Of a stretch of DNA of 58,723 nt, positions 7,937 through 17,030 are shown in pieces (positions within the stretch are counted from its first letter, which is position 1; each line of letters opens with the position of its first letter). The notes beneath the pieces were generated by a model that saw only the letters and a list, made by a program, of their open reading frames with translations, had not been told where the DNA came from and did no database searches. The position numbers and the translations under genes were made by a program. This DNA is from JAVBME01 sp031552765 (GTDB taxonomy: Bacteria > Bacillota > Negativicutes > Acidaminococcales > JAISLQ01), in assembly GCA_031552765.1 (NCBI GenBank), contig JAVBME010000012.1, positions 1 through 58,723 on the forward strand, written 5' to 3'.

Positions 7937-9142
7937 TCATCCAGCTATATTGCATTGTTCGCAGTAAGTTTTCAATACTTCGCCCAACCGTTTGATGCCT
8001 TCTTCAATCCTGTCCGGCGGCATGTTGGAAAAATTCAGGCGCATGGTATTTACCTTTTTGTTGTTTGGATAAAACGGCGCGCCGGGAACGAAAGCGACAT
8101 TGTGCTCCACGCTCTTGACCAGTATCTCTCCGGCGTCGACCCCTTCCGGCAAAGTCACCCAGAGAAAGAGCCCGCCGTCCGGGTGAGTGAACTTCACACC
8201 GGGTGGGAAATGTTTCTCCATGGCTTTTATCAAAGTTTGGCAGCGTTCTTTATAAAGAGCCATGATTTTTTCGATGTGCCCGTTGATGTCACAGGTAGTC
8301 ATATATTCATATACTATGCGCTGGGTAAACTCACTGGTATGAAGGTCGCTGGATTGTTTGACGGTGATAAACTTTTCCAAAAACCGCTTGTCCGCGGCCA
8401 CCCAGCCAAGGCGTAAACCCGGCGCGAATATCTTGGAAAATGTGCCGTGGAAGATTACCAGGCCTTTTTTGTCCATAGATTTTAAAGAAGGCGGTATTTC
8501 GCCGTTAAAACGCAGTTCGCCGTAGGGATTGTCTTCTATGACTGGCAGGTCGTATTTTTCTACAATAGCCATGATGGCTTTCCGGCGCTCCAGCGACCAG
8601 GTACGCCCGGTAGGGTTTTGAAAATCCGGTATGGCGTAAAGAAACTTTACCCGCTCCGTCGTCGCCAACACCCGTTCGAGGTCTTCCGGTATAAGGCCGT
8701 CGTCGTCGGTCGCTACCTGTACATACTCCGGCCCGTAGGCGTTGAAAGCGTTTATCGCGCCAAGGTAAGACGGGCTTTCCAAAAGCACGACGTCGCCTTC
8801 GTCGATAAATATTTTGCCGGCAAAATCCAGCGCCTGCTGTGAGCCGCTGACGATAGTCACCTGGTCATCTGTAACGCTGGTCTGGAATTTTTCGTTCATG
8901 TGTTTGGCGATGACCGCCCGGAACGGCTGATAGCCTTCCGTGGTGGCGTATTGCAGCACCTGTTTGCCCGCTCTGTCTAAAAGGTCTGAGGTCACCTTTT
9001 TTATGTCCTCCACCGGGAAGAGCTCGGGGGCAGGCAACCCTCCCGCAAATGATATTATTTCCGGGCGCGCCGTAATCTTTAAGATTTCCCTTATCTCCGA
9101 ACGATTCAAACCAGCCATACGTTTGGCAAATGTCACTGCCAT
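7937..9142 (-). CDS. PLP-dependent aminotransferase (class I, 2-aminoadipate/aromatic type)
   Basis: 401 residues, fold type I. The N-terminal FAGGLPAPELFPVE and EIREILKITARPEIISF are typical of the LysN/KAT-II/MocR-aminotransferase group. PLP-binding features are DNPYGELRF and the Schiff-base Lys in HGTFSKIFAPGLRLGW; the substrate-carboxylate Arg lies in NTMRLNFSN near the C-terminus. No GntR helix-turn-helix is fused, so this is an enzyme rather than a MocR regulator. Start at 9142 follows GGGAGGT; a longer in-frame ATG lies within an AT-rich region containing the promoter. Substrate could be 2-aminoadipate, leucine or an aromatic amino acid; not decidable here. Confidence 0.85.
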   Translation of the reverse strand: MAVTFAKRMAGLNRSEIREILKITARPEIISFAGGLPAPELFPVEDIKKVTSDLLDRAGKQVLQYATTEGYQPFRAVIAKHMNEKFQTSVTDDQVTIVSGSQQALDFAGKIFIDEGDVVLLESPSYLGAINAFNAYGPEYVQVATDDDGLIPEDLERVLATTERVKFLYAIPDFQNPTGRTWSLERRKAIMAIVEKYDLPVIEDNPYGELRFNGEIPPSLKSMDKKGLVIFHGTFSKIFAPGLRLGWVAADKRFLEKFITVKQSSDLHTSEFTQRIVYEYMTTCDINGHIEKIMALYKERCQTLIKAMEKHFPPGVKFTHPDGGLFLWVTLPEGVDAGEILVKSVEHNVAFVPGAPFYPNNKKVNTMRLNFSNMPPDRIEEGIKRLGEVLKTYCEQCNIAG

Positions 9143-9207
9143 AGAAAACGACCTCCCAAAATTACAAAGTAACAGATTTTTATTTCTATATTTAAATAAT
9201 AATAGAT

Positions 9208-9237
9208 ATTGTAACATATACTATGCAGCATGGTCAA
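9208..9237 (-). promoter_or_regulatory. Sigma-70 promoter of the aminotransferase gene
   Basis: Minus strand: TTGACC (9232-9237), 18-base spacer, TACAAT (9208-9213), about 65 bases upstream of the start codon. Confidence 0.65.
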
Positions 9238-9377
9238 TATTTCCCGTATATTTTATTTATATTATTATATCGCAGATTAAATATTATCCCAAGCTTTTCA
9301 ATGCAAATATTTCACTATCTTTTTTTTATAAAGATAAAGTATAATTATAGCGTTAAATAAAATAAGGAGGCTTTACC

Positions 9378-10847
9378 ATGCAAATTCGTAAATATTGTTT
9401 TCTCTTCGCGCTCCTTACCTGCTTTTTTTTCACTGCCAATGCCTTTGCGGCGTCCTACAATGTAATTGCCCTCGTAGAAAAAAATGACCAGAAAGGTTTT
9501 GTGGATACCAACGGGGAAACTATCATCCCTACACGTTATAACGAAATAAAATATGCCGGTTCGGTCTTTATCCTGGTGAAAAACGCCAACGGCAAATGGG
9601 GTTGCTATGATGCCAACGGCCGCTCCATACTGCCGGAAAACTTCGATTATATCTCTAACCTGCAAGAGGGCGTATTCCTTGCTAAAAAAGACGGGAGATA
9701 CGGATATTACGACATCCATGGCAGCAACATCATCCCGCACCGTTATGAAGAAGCCACTCCTTTTTCCCAGCAGCTGGCCGCAGTGGCTACAGACAAAAAA
9801 TACGGCTATATAGATAAGCAGGGAAATAATGTCCTTGCCGAGCAATATGACGACGCGGCACCCTTCAGTGAAGGAGTGGCAGCCGTCAAAGTACAAAAAC
9901 AATACGGTTATATAAATAAAGCCGGCAGTTTTGTAATAAGCCCGCGTTTCCAAGACGCCAAGCCTTTTTCCGAACAACTGGCCCTGGTAAAAGAAGATAA
10001 ACAGTACCGCTTTATCAATCACAGCGGACAGGTGCGCTTTAACGCGCCTTATAAATGGGTCTATTCTTTTAAAAACGGCTTGGCTGAAGTACGCAACAAG
10101 TCAGGCGCCCTGATTACGCCGGATATGATATGGTCTACCGTGGCCAGCGCTATTGTACCCTTTTCCGGCCTGCTGCTCAATCCGCATGTCCAGGACATAC
10201 TGCACATCAGCAGCAATGACGCCGACAAGCTAAAGCCTAATCAAAAACGCGGCTTTATCGATAAAAACGGGAACCTTGTCATCGATGTGAAAAACAATTT
10301 CGTCGGCCCCTATTTCGGCCCGGAGCACTGGATACTTGTCGTCAAAGACCATAAATCCGGTTTTGTTGACAATAGCGGCAATTTCCGCATCCCGGCCGAA
10401 TATAAAAAACTCAGCCCAGTCGAAGAAAACCGCATCGCAGTCTTAAAAGACAAGTTTTGGTACTTCGTCGACAGAAGCAACCGGCCTATTAATAACGCGC
10501 AGTATGACTCAGCCAAACCCTTCACTCACGGCTTGGCCGCAGTACAAAATACTGACGGAAACTGGGGATTTATTAACACTAGCGGCGATACTGTCATCCA
10601 ACCGCAATTTGACGATGTCAGGAGCTTTCACACTGGCGTAACCGCCGCCAAACAAAACAAAGAATGGGTGCTCATAGATAAAAACGGCAACATCTTAAAA
10701 CACTTGCCCGAAGTAGAAGATATCAAAGATTTTTTCAATGATCTGGCCGCGGTGAAAATCAACGACCAGTGGGGCTATATAAATACCAGCGGTGAAATCG
10801 TCATCCAGCCGCAATTTAGTGATGCCGGCTTTTTTAGCAAGTTCTGA
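9378..10847 (+). CDS. Secreted WG-repeat protein
   Basis: 489 residues. An N-terminal signal peptide (hydrophobic 8-20, cleavage near ANAFA-AS) is followed by about ten WG (KWG) beta-propeller-like repeats with the recurring pattern GxxG-[FY]-I/V-D-x-x-G-N-x-V-I-x-P-x-[FY]-D-x-A-x-x-F-x-x-G-L-A-A-V, e.g. KYGYIDKQGNNVLAEQYDDA and NWGFINTSGDTVIQPQFDDV. About residues 230-300 lack clear repeats and include a hydrophobic patch (WSTVASAIVPFSGLLLNPHV). WG-repeat proteins are extracytoplasmic binding scaffolds whose ligands are mostly unknown. TAAGGAGG lies eight bases before the ATG. Stands alone, convergent to aspD. Confidence 0.85.
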   Translation: MQIRKYCFLFALLTCFFFTANAFAASYNVIALVEKNDQKGFVDTNGETIIPTRYNEIKYAGSVFILVKNANGKWGCYDANGRSILPENFDYISNLQEGVFLAKKDGRYGYYDIHGSNIIPHRYEEATPFSQQLAAVATDKKYGYIDKQGNNVLAEQYDDAAPFSEGVAAVKVQKQYGYINKAGSFVISPRFQDAKPFSEQLALVKEDKQYRFINHSGQVRFNAPYKWVYSFKNGLAEVRNKSGALITPDMIWSTVASAIVPFSGLLLNPHVQDILHISSNDADKLKPNQKRGFIDKNGNLVIDVKNNFVGPYFGPEHWILVVKDHKSGFVDNSGNFRIPAEYKKLSPVEENRIAVLKDKFWYFVDRSNRPINNAQYDSAKPFTHGLAAVQNTDGNWGFINTSGDTVIQPQFDDVRSFHTGVTAAKQNKEWVLIDKNGNILKHLPEVEDIKDFFNDLAAVKINDQWGYINTSGEIVIQPQFSDAGFFSKF

Positions 10848-10869
10848 CAATCACCAACATCATACGAAA

Positions 10870-10915
10870 AAAGCTGTATCCCTGCCATATTTGGCCGGGA
10901 TACAGCTTTCTTATG
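10870..10915. terminator. Bidirectional terminator between WG protein and aspD
   Basis: Perfect 13-base inverted repeat AAAGCTGTATCCC (10870-10882) / GGGATACAGCTTT (10897-10909), A-rich before and T-rich after, placed between two convergent genes. Confidence 0.85.
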
Positions 10916-10923
10916 TTGCTTTT

Positions 10924-12525
10924 TTATTTTTTAGCTTTTCCTGTTTTCTGATATTGGGCGTAATACTCTGTTGCCAGCTTGTGTATAGCCTTGCCTATTT
11001 TTACATAATCCGCTTCGTTGAGGTTGGCCAGCGATACCCGGACGGACGGATGGCTGGTGCCGAAGCCCTTGGCCGGCAAAAGCACCACGCCGGCTTCTTT
11101 GGCCAGTTTGAACAAAAACTCATTAGGCTGCAGGGTCTTGAGCAGCCAGTCCACAAAGGGGCGGCCATAAGTTTCAAAACCTATTGTCTCAACATCCAGC
11201 AGTTGGTAATAATCAACACTGTTTTCATCTTTCTCGGGACATACGCCCAATTCCTGGTACAGCGCCAATTTACGTCCTCTTACCAGACGTTTCATGGCAT
11301 CTTTGTACCTGTCCGCCTGATCCATAAGCGAGAACAGGGAGAAAAGCACCATCTGCACTTGTACCGGCGTAGACAGGCCGGCAGTATGGTTGAGCGCTAC
11401 CGTGCGGCTGTCCGCCACCAGGCGGTCGATAAATTTAAGCTTTTCCGGCGCTGTGGTGATCGAGCTGTAACGCGTGTTAAGCACTTTTTTCGTACTGTCC
11501 GACAACTTGGCAATCTTATCGTCCATCAAATTCTTTTCGGCGGTCGCTATAACGCCTAACCGCCAGCCGGTAGCGCCGAAATATTTCGAGTAGGAATAGA
11601 CGAGGATAGTATTATATGGCGCAACGGCAAACAAAGAAACAAAGTTATCGGCAAAAGTGCCGTAAACGTCATCCGTCAGAATAATAAGGTCAGGGCGTTT
11701 CTTCACTATTTCGCCAAGGTATTTGAGGTTTTCATCCGAAATTTTGACCGACGGCGGATTGCTCGGATTTACCAGAAAGAACGCTTTTATTTTCGGGTCC
11801 AGCAATTTATCCATCTCTTTTTTGGTAAACTGCCAGTCGTTTTGCGGATGCGCCTCAAGGCTAACTTCCACAAGTTTGTAATCGTTAAGTTCTGGTATCT
11901 CGATATAAGGCGTAAATATCGGAGTGCCCAGCGCAATCTTGTCACCCGGGCAAAGAAGGTAGTTTTCGCGCAGCGTGTTGAAAAGATAGGTCATGGCCGC
12001 AGTACCGCCTTCTACGGCAAACAGGTCAAAGCAATCGCAAAAATGATAGTTTCCTATCATTTCTTTTCGGATATATTGAGCCACTATCTTTTCCGACATT
12101 TTGAGCATCCTGTCCGGAACAGGATAATTACAGCCAAGCAGCGCTTCGCACATTTCATAGATAAAGTCCTGTTCGTTATGGCCCAGTTGATCCCTTACAT
12201 AAGATACCGCCGAACGCAAAAAGCTTATGCCCGGCGCACCCTTGTTTTCACTGAGAAACAGGGAAAACCTTGCATCAATGCCTTCTTTTTTCGGCGCGCC
12301 GCCAACGCCTTCCGGCATAAAGCAAAAAGAGCGCTCGGCTTCCTGCATGGCAAAAAGCCCTAACTGGAAAAAACCGTGCCTGGGTTCAGTAGCTAAAAAG
12401 TTGGGGTTGCCGCGCCCGGCGTTGAGCATAGAGCGACCCGCTTCGTCCTGCGCCACTTGAATGAGAAAATCTTTGATTTCAAACGGGCTTAGTTTTCCTA
12501 ATTCTTTAATGTTTTTGATTTCCAT
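10924..12525 (-). CDS. aspD: Aspartate 4-decarboxylase
   Basis: 533 residues, the expected length for L-aspartate beta-decarboxylase (EC 4.1.1.12), a PLP enzyme converting aspartate to alanine and CO2. Characteristic features: the N-terminal RGNPNFLATEPRHGFFQLG region, LVNPSNPPSVKIS, LTDDVYGTFADNF, and the PLP lysine in VYSYSKYFGATGWRLG. Cytoplasmic. Downstream of two AspT antiporters in the same direction (53-base gap): intracellular decarboxylation consumes a proton, and aspartate(1-)/alanine exchange moves net charge, so together they generate proton motive force. Start: GGGAG precedes the second ATG (12525) by nine bases; the first ATG touches the ribosome site. Confidence 0.93.
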   Translation of the reverse strand: MEIKNIKELGKLSPFEIKDFLIQVAQDEAGRSMLNAGRGNPNFLATEPRHGFFQLGLFAMQEAERSFCFMPEGVGGAPKKEGIDARFSLFLSENKGAPGISFLRSAVSYVRDQLGHNEQDFIYEMCEALLGCNYPVPDRMLKMSEKIVAQYIRKEMIGNYHFCDCFDLFAVEGGTAAMTYLFNTLRENYLLCPGDKIALGTPIFTPYIEIPELNDYKLVEVSLEAHPQNDWQFTKKEMDKLLDPKIKAFFLVNPSNPPSVKISDENLKYLGEIVKKRPDLIILTDDVYGTFADNFVSLFAVAPYNTILVYSYSKYFGATGWRLGVIATAEKNLMDDKIAKLSDSTKKVLNTRYSSITTAPEKLKFIDRLVADSRTVALNHTAGLSTPVQVQMVLFSLFSLMDQADRYKDAMKRLVRGRKLALYQELGVCPEKDENSVDYYQLLDVETIGFETYGRPFVDWLLKTLQPNEFLFKLAKEAGVVLLPAKGFGTSHPSVRVSLANLNEADYVKIGKAIHKLATEYYAQYQKTGKAKK

Positions 12526-12578
12526 GATGAGCATCTCCCTATTTTTTATATATTTTCCAATCTTTACACTCTATAAAT

Positions 12579-14279
12579 TTATACTAATGCTACAATGAGC
12601 GGCCCCAGAAGCGTCAGGAACACGTTTGCCAAAGCATAAGTAATAGCAAAGGGAACAGTCGGGACAGAGTTTCCTGCCGCGTTGAGCACCTCGCCGAAGG
12701 CCGGGTTGGCGCTACGCGCGCCGGAAAGGGCGCCGGCCAGGATGGCCACATTTTTATAGCCCAGGGCATAATAGCCAACAAGCATCGCCAAAAACAGCGG
12801 CACCATAGTTACTACCACGCCTATCAAAAACAAGCTCAATCCCTGCTCTTTTATTGTTGTAATGGCTTGCAGACCGGAATCTAGTCCTACTACGGCGACA
12901 AAACCGGCCAGGCCAAAATCTTTAAGCATTTGCGACGCTCCGCTCGGAAGGTTGCCAAACGACTGATTGCGTGCGTGATACCAGCCGAAAGCCAGACCGG
13001 ATAAAAGAACGCCGCCGCCGCTGCCTAGAGTTATCGGCAGGCCGGCTATTTTTACCGAAACCAGCCCTATCAAAAGGCCTATTACCAAACCAACTCCCAT
13101 ATAGACAAAGTCCGTCTTATTGCTTGGCACGACAGCATAGCCAATATTCGCCGCCACCCGCTTTATATCTTGTTCCGTACCGTAAAGGGTCACCATATCC
13201 CCACGCGCCAAAACAGTATCCCCTTGTATCGGCAAAAGCTTGCCCTCCCTGGCTACGGCCAAGACAAAAGCGCCATGGCGCGCCGCGCGGGTAGTGGAGC
13301 TGATCTCGGCAAAGGATTTGTTTACAAGTTCTTCATTGGTTACTACTACATTGAGTTTTTGCATGGTAAGATCCATGCCTTCGACGTTATTTACCTCCCG
13401 CCCGATACGCTCGGCCAAAGCCACTACCGCTTGCCGGCGGCCAACCACCAGGATGATATCGTTCTCAACAAGAGATAAATCGGAAGCCAGCGCTAAAATA
13501 TTAGCGCCCCGCTTTACCCGCTCCGCCGTTACAGGCGCATCGTCGCTTGACGCCGCCTCAAGTTCGCCAACCGTTTTGAAACTGCCTGCCTTTATCCTGT
13601 AGGTGCGCCCCACCAGCGAACTTACAGCCAATTCCTGGCCTTCCGCCAATACAGTACTGCCCTGGTTGCTCATCGCTTCGGCGGCAATAGCGTCCTCACG
13701 CAGGCTTTTGCCAAGTATTTTGGGCATTATATTCACACAAAATATTATTGCGCCAAAAGAGCCGAAAATGTAAGTGACAGCATAACCTATAGCTACATTA
13801 GCCTGCATTGTTTTCAACGTATTGTCGTCAAGACCGAGTTTGGAAAGCGCATCACCCGCCACGCCGATAATCGCCGACTGTGTCATACCGCCGGCCGCCA
13901 GTCCTGCCGCCAGTCCTTTATCTATACTAAAGATCTTTGCCATGACGACAACTGTCAGCAAACCGCTGGCTGCTACAGTCAGGGCCAAAAGTATTTCTTT
14001 TATACTCTGCCGGCCCAGCGAGCGGAAAAACTGCGGCCCGCTGTCAAAACCGACTGCGTAAATAAATAAGGCGAATAAGACGGATTTTACAACAGCGTCG
14101 ACATTTACGCCAAACTGGCTGAATATTACCGCCGCAAGCAGCGACCCTGCCACTCCGCCCAATTGGAAAGAGCCAAAACGGAATTTACCAACCCAAAAAC
14201 CAACCGCTAAAGACAAGAATACCGCAAATTCAGGCGACTTAGCGAATATGCCGTGCAGATAAGCATAAATTGCATCCAT
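12579..14279 (-). CDS. aspT: Aspartate:alanine antiporter, copy 1
   Basis: 566 residues, AAE transporter family. Layout: about five membrane segments (residues 15-185), a large cytoplasmic part with two TrkA-C (RCK_C)-like domains (about 205-375; e.g. YRIKAGSFKTVGELEA and NEELVNKSFAEI), then about five to six C-terminal segments. Conserved glycine-rich repeats GGMTQSAIIGVAGDAL in the first half and GALSGARSANPAF in the second are typical of the duplicated Asp-Al_Ex domains. Predicted to exchange external aspartate for alanine made by AspD. It and the next paralogue are of near-equal length and lie in tandem; both keep the signature regions, so neither looks decayed. Confidence 0.88.
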   Translation of the reverse strand: MDAIYAYLHGIFAKSPEFAVFLSLAVGFWVGKFRFGSFQLGGVAGSLLAAVIFSQFGVNVDAVVKSVLFALFIYAVGFDSGPQFFRSLGRQSIKEILLALTVAASGLLTVVVMAKIFSIDKGLAAGLAAGGMTQSAIIGVAGDALSKLGLDDNTLKTMQANVAIGYAVTYIFGSFGAIIFCVNIMPKILGKSLREDAIAAEAMSNQGSTVLAEGQELAVSSLVGRTYRIKAGSFKTVGELEAASSDDAPVTAERVKRGANILALASDLSLVENDIILVVGRRQAVVALAERIGREVNNVEGMDLTMQKLNVVVTNEELVNKSFAEISSTTRAARHGAFVLAVAREGKLLPIQGDTVLARGDMVTLYGTEQDIKRVAANIGYAVVPSNKTDFVYMGVGLVIGLLIGLVSVKIAGLPITLGSGGGVLLSGLAFGWYHARNQSFGNLPSGASQMLKDFGLAGFVAVVGLDSGLQAITTIKEQGLSLFLIGVVVTMVPLFLAMLVGYYALGYKNVAILAGALSGARSANPAFGEVLNAAGNSVPTVPFAITYALANVFLTLLGPLIVALV

Positions 14280-14352
14280 GTTCTGCACACCTCTTTCCTT
14301 AAAATTTTATCAATATATTACGAGTATATTACGTCTTTTTCAAACAAACCGG

Positions 14353-16047
14353 TTATTTTATAGCTCCGATCGCCCCTACCAGGATAGGCCCTAAGAGAGG
14401 CAAAAACACGTTGGATATGGCGTAAGTGATAGTATAGCCTAAAAGCGGCGTGGAATTGCCCGCGGAAGCCTGTACCGCGCTCAAAGCAGGCGTACTGCAC
14501 TGCTGGCCGGCGATGCCGCCCAAAAGCACCGGCAACTCCAGTTTCAAAATATAACGACCTACAAACAAAGATATTATCGCCGGTATCAATGTCACGCAAA
14601 TGCCCACCGCAGGCAGTATGAGCCCATACTGCATGATCAGTTTTATAGCCGACGGCCCGGCGGAAATGCCCACACAGGCTATAAAGACCGACAAACCAAG
14701 GTCTTTCATTATCTCGACGGCGGAAGCGGGTATGCCTTGTATATCTGGATTTTTTGACTGGTACCAGCCAAAGACCAGACCGACGACCAATACGCCGCCG
14801 CCCGTGCCCAAAGTAACGAATATCGCTCCGGCATGCACGCCCAGGCTGCCCAAAAGCATACCGCAGATGATGCCCAGACCGGCAAAAACAAAGTTTGTGC
14901 GGTCTGTCGTCTTTATTGCCTTGCCAACCAAAGCAGCCACTTTTTCTATTGCTTCCGGCTCCCCGTAAAAACGGATGATGTCTCCGGCCGCAAACTCTAG
15001 GTCGGCTACCAGCGGCAGCCAGTGCTCACCGCGCTTCACCCCGGCAAGGTATACGCCTTTTATTGTCTCTGAAAAACGCAATTTTTCCTGTATCTCACCC
15101 AGTTTCTTGCCAATGATTTCTTTATTGGTGAGAATGGATTCCAGATATTTAACAGTAAAGTTAAAGCCGTCCGCATTACCGCATTCGCCGCACTCCACGC
15201 CTACTACCGCGCCGGCCTTGACCACCTTGTCCTGATCGCCCATGAACAAAGCTATGTCTTTTTTCTCTAGCACCACATCAGGCGTGATTTCTATTTCTTT
15301 ACCGCCGCGCTGCAATTTTTCGAGCCGTACGCGCGGGCCGAGCAGTTGCGCCAACTGCGCCACGTTTTTCCCGGCAGCAAAACTAACTTCATAGACCGCA
15401 GATACGATCTCTTCTTCAGCGTTTTCACCTTTAGCATTGGCGCCGCTAAGCTTAAGCCAGAGCGTCTCCGCTTCCTGCTTGAGATCTGCCTTAAGTAAAA
15501 GGGGCGCTATCTGGCTGGTAAAAACAACTATGCCGAGCAACCCGAATATATAAGTTACCGAATAAGCTGTAGCAATATTAGACTGCATTTGCAGCACTTC
15601 TTCCTTACTTATAGGCAAGTGGGAGATAGCCTCGCTGGCCGTCCCTATTACAGCAGACTCGGTTGCTGAGCCTGCGACGATACCGGCCGCAGTACCCGCG
15701 TCAAATTTAAAGATATAGACTGCCGTCATTACTACAACGAATACTGCTATGACTTCTATTAACGAAAAAATTCCCAAACGCAGTCCTTTTGCATTCAGGT
15801 TGGCAAAAAATTGCGGACCGCCGGCATAACCAAGGGCAAAAATAAATACGGCAAAAAATAAGTTCTTTACACTCGGGTCGATATTAAACCCCAACTGACC
15901 GATAAGCAAAGATGCGATCAAAGTACCGCATACCCCGCCAAGCTGTACGGGGCCTATCTTTAACTTCCCGATAAAATAACCGATGCCCACAGACAAAAAC
16001 AACATCATCTCCGGGGCATGCTTGCGGATATCATCCACCAGGGCCAT
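14353..16047 (-). CDS. Aspartate:alanine antiporter paralogue, copy 2
   Basis: 564 residues with the same architecture as the neighbour: N-terminal membrane half (GGPQFFANLNAKG; GSATESAVIGTASEA), two central RCK_C-like domains (about 205-375), C-terminal membrane half (GGIAGQQCSTPALSA). The second signature reads GQQCSTPA instead of GARSANPA, so substrate preference may differ (aspartate/alanine, or another dicarboxylate exchange as in SucE-type members). I chose the ATG at 16047 (AGAAGG upstream); a longer TTG frame to 16086 is less well placed. First gene of the aspT-aspT-aspD transcript. Confidence 0.82.
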   Translation of the reverse strand: MALVDDIRKHAPEMMLFLSVGIGYFIGKLKIGPVQLGGVCGTLIASLLIGQLGFNIDPSVKNLFFAVFIFALGYAGGPQFFANLNAKGLRLGIFSLIEVIAVFVVVMTAVYIFKFDAGTAAGIVAGSATESAVIGTASEAISHLPISKEEVLQMQSNIATAYSVTYIFGLLGIVVFTSQIAPLLLKADLKQEAETLWLKLSGANAKGENAEEEIVSAVYEVSFAAGKNVAQLAQLLGPRVRLEKLQRGGKEIEITPDVVLEKKDIALFMGDQDKVVKAGAVVGVECGECGNADGFNFTVKYLESILTNKEIIGKKLGEIQEKLRFSETIKGVYLAGVKRGEHWLPLVADLEFAAGDIIRFYGEPEAIEKVAALVGKAIKTTDRTNFVFAGLGIICGMLLGSLGVHAGAIFVTLGTGGGVLVVGLVFGWYQSKNPDIQGIPASAVEIMKDLGLSVFIACVGISAGPSAIKLIMQYGLILPAVGICVTLIPAIISLFVGRYILKLELPVLLGGIAGQQCSTPALSAVQASAGNSTPLLGYTITYAISNVFLPLLGPILVGAIGAIK

Positions 16048-16144
16048 GATAAAACCTTCTGCTGCCAATTTAATCGCCTCTCTCAAAAATAGTGTTTTCG
16101 CTTAATTTGTTTTGCATCCCGACAGTTATATCTCTTTACAAAAG

Positions 16145-16173
16145 ATATTAGCATAAAAATTAGAAATAGTCAG
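16145..16173 (-). promoter_or_regulatory. Sigma-70 promoter of the aspT-aspT-aspD operon
   Basis: Minus strand: CTGACT (16168-16173), 17-base spacer, extended -10 TGC-TAATAT (16145-16150). About 95 bases of leader follow before the start codon. A LytTR-type response regulator is encoded immediately upstream and could bind in this region; no clear pair of LytTR sites is assigned. Confidence 0.55.
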
Positions 16174-16197
16174 TAGTATTTATAACTCTTTTATCAA

Positions 16198-16237
16198 CAA
16201 AAAAAACTAATAGCCGCCTCTCGATGCAGCTATTAGT
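16198..16237 (-). terminator. Intrinsic terminator after the response regulator
   Basis: Minus strand stem ACTAATAGC (16229-16237) / GCTATTAGT (16206-16214) followed by a run of eight T. It separates the two-component genes from the aspT operon. Confidence 0.85.
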
Positions 16238-16259
16238 CGATTTTAGTTTGTTACTGTCT

Positions 16260-17030
16260 TTACTTTCGCACCCGCCCGTCGGCATAGAGAAGGGATTTGA
16301 ACTCTTGCATAAAATGCCGCGACACGGGCACCTCTTCTTTCTCGCAGCCTTCTACTACCAATAAATAGGTGTCATTGAACCAGGGCAAAACTTCTCGCAC
16401 CTTATCCATATTTACTATGTAGCTTTTGTGTATGCGGAGAAAAGCGCTGTTTTTCAATCTTTCTTCGACATCTTTCAACAACATGCCGCTTTCTATTATT
16501 CCGCGTTTTGTGTAAAAGAGGGTTTTCTTGCCTTTGCCAGCCTTTACCAGCATTATTTCTTCCCTGGGGTCAAGCACTAAAAGCCGCTCGCCATGCCAGA
16601 GGGTGAACCTGTTCACCAAGGTTCCAATATTGTAAATGTCCGATTGTTCGCTATCCTTATTTTCTTTGTCCCGCGTCAGGCGCGACAGGGTAATTTCCAA
16701 TCGCTCCTTTGTATAGGGTTTTAAGATATAATCCACCCCATTCAATTCGAAAGCTTTTACGGCAAATTCGCTGAATCCGGTTGAAAAAACCAGCTTAGGC
16801 GGTTCAGGCAGCGCGTTTATTTTCTCCGCCGCCGCAAGTCCGTCCATAAGGGGCATTTCTATATCAAGAAATACCGCGTCCACTTTATTGTTTTTCGCTA
16901 AAAAAGAAAGCGCCTCCTGGCCGTGTACGCACTCACCCACCACCTCGACATTACCTATTTCTTCCAAAAGGCACTTGATCTCCTGGCGGGCCGGGAATTC
17001 ATCGTCAACTATCAGTATCTTCAAAGCCAT
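16260..17030 (-). CDS. LytTR-family response regulator
   Basis: 256 residues. Receiver domain (about 3-120): acidic pair in VDDEFPARQE, phospho-acceptor Asp in AVFLDIEMPLMDG, Lys in DYILKPY. LytTR DNA-binding domain (about 145-250): LLVLDPREEIMLVKAG, then FLRIHKSYIVNMDKV and VPVSRHFMQEFKSL. Such regulators bind paired direct repeats upstream of targets, often a transporter gene next door (as with BtsR and YpdB in Escherichia coli). Overlaps the end of the kinase gene by 26 bases, so the two are translationally coupled. GAGGTGG precedes the ATG. Likely target, by position: the aspT-aspT-aspD operon or the divergent dicarboxylate block. Confidence 0.9.
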   Translation of the reverse strand: MALKILIVDDEFPARQEIKCLLEEIGNVEVVGECVHGQEALSFLAKNNKVDAVFLDIEMPLMDGLAAAEKINALPEPPKLVFSTGFSEFAVKAFELNGVDYILKPYTKERLEITLSRLTRDKENKDSEQSDIYNIGTLVNRFTLWHGERLLVLDPREEIMLVKAGKGKKTLFYTKRGIIESGMLLKDVEERLKNSAFLRIHKSYIVNMDKVREVLPWFNDTYLLVVEGCEKEEVPVSRHFMQEFKSLLYADGRVRK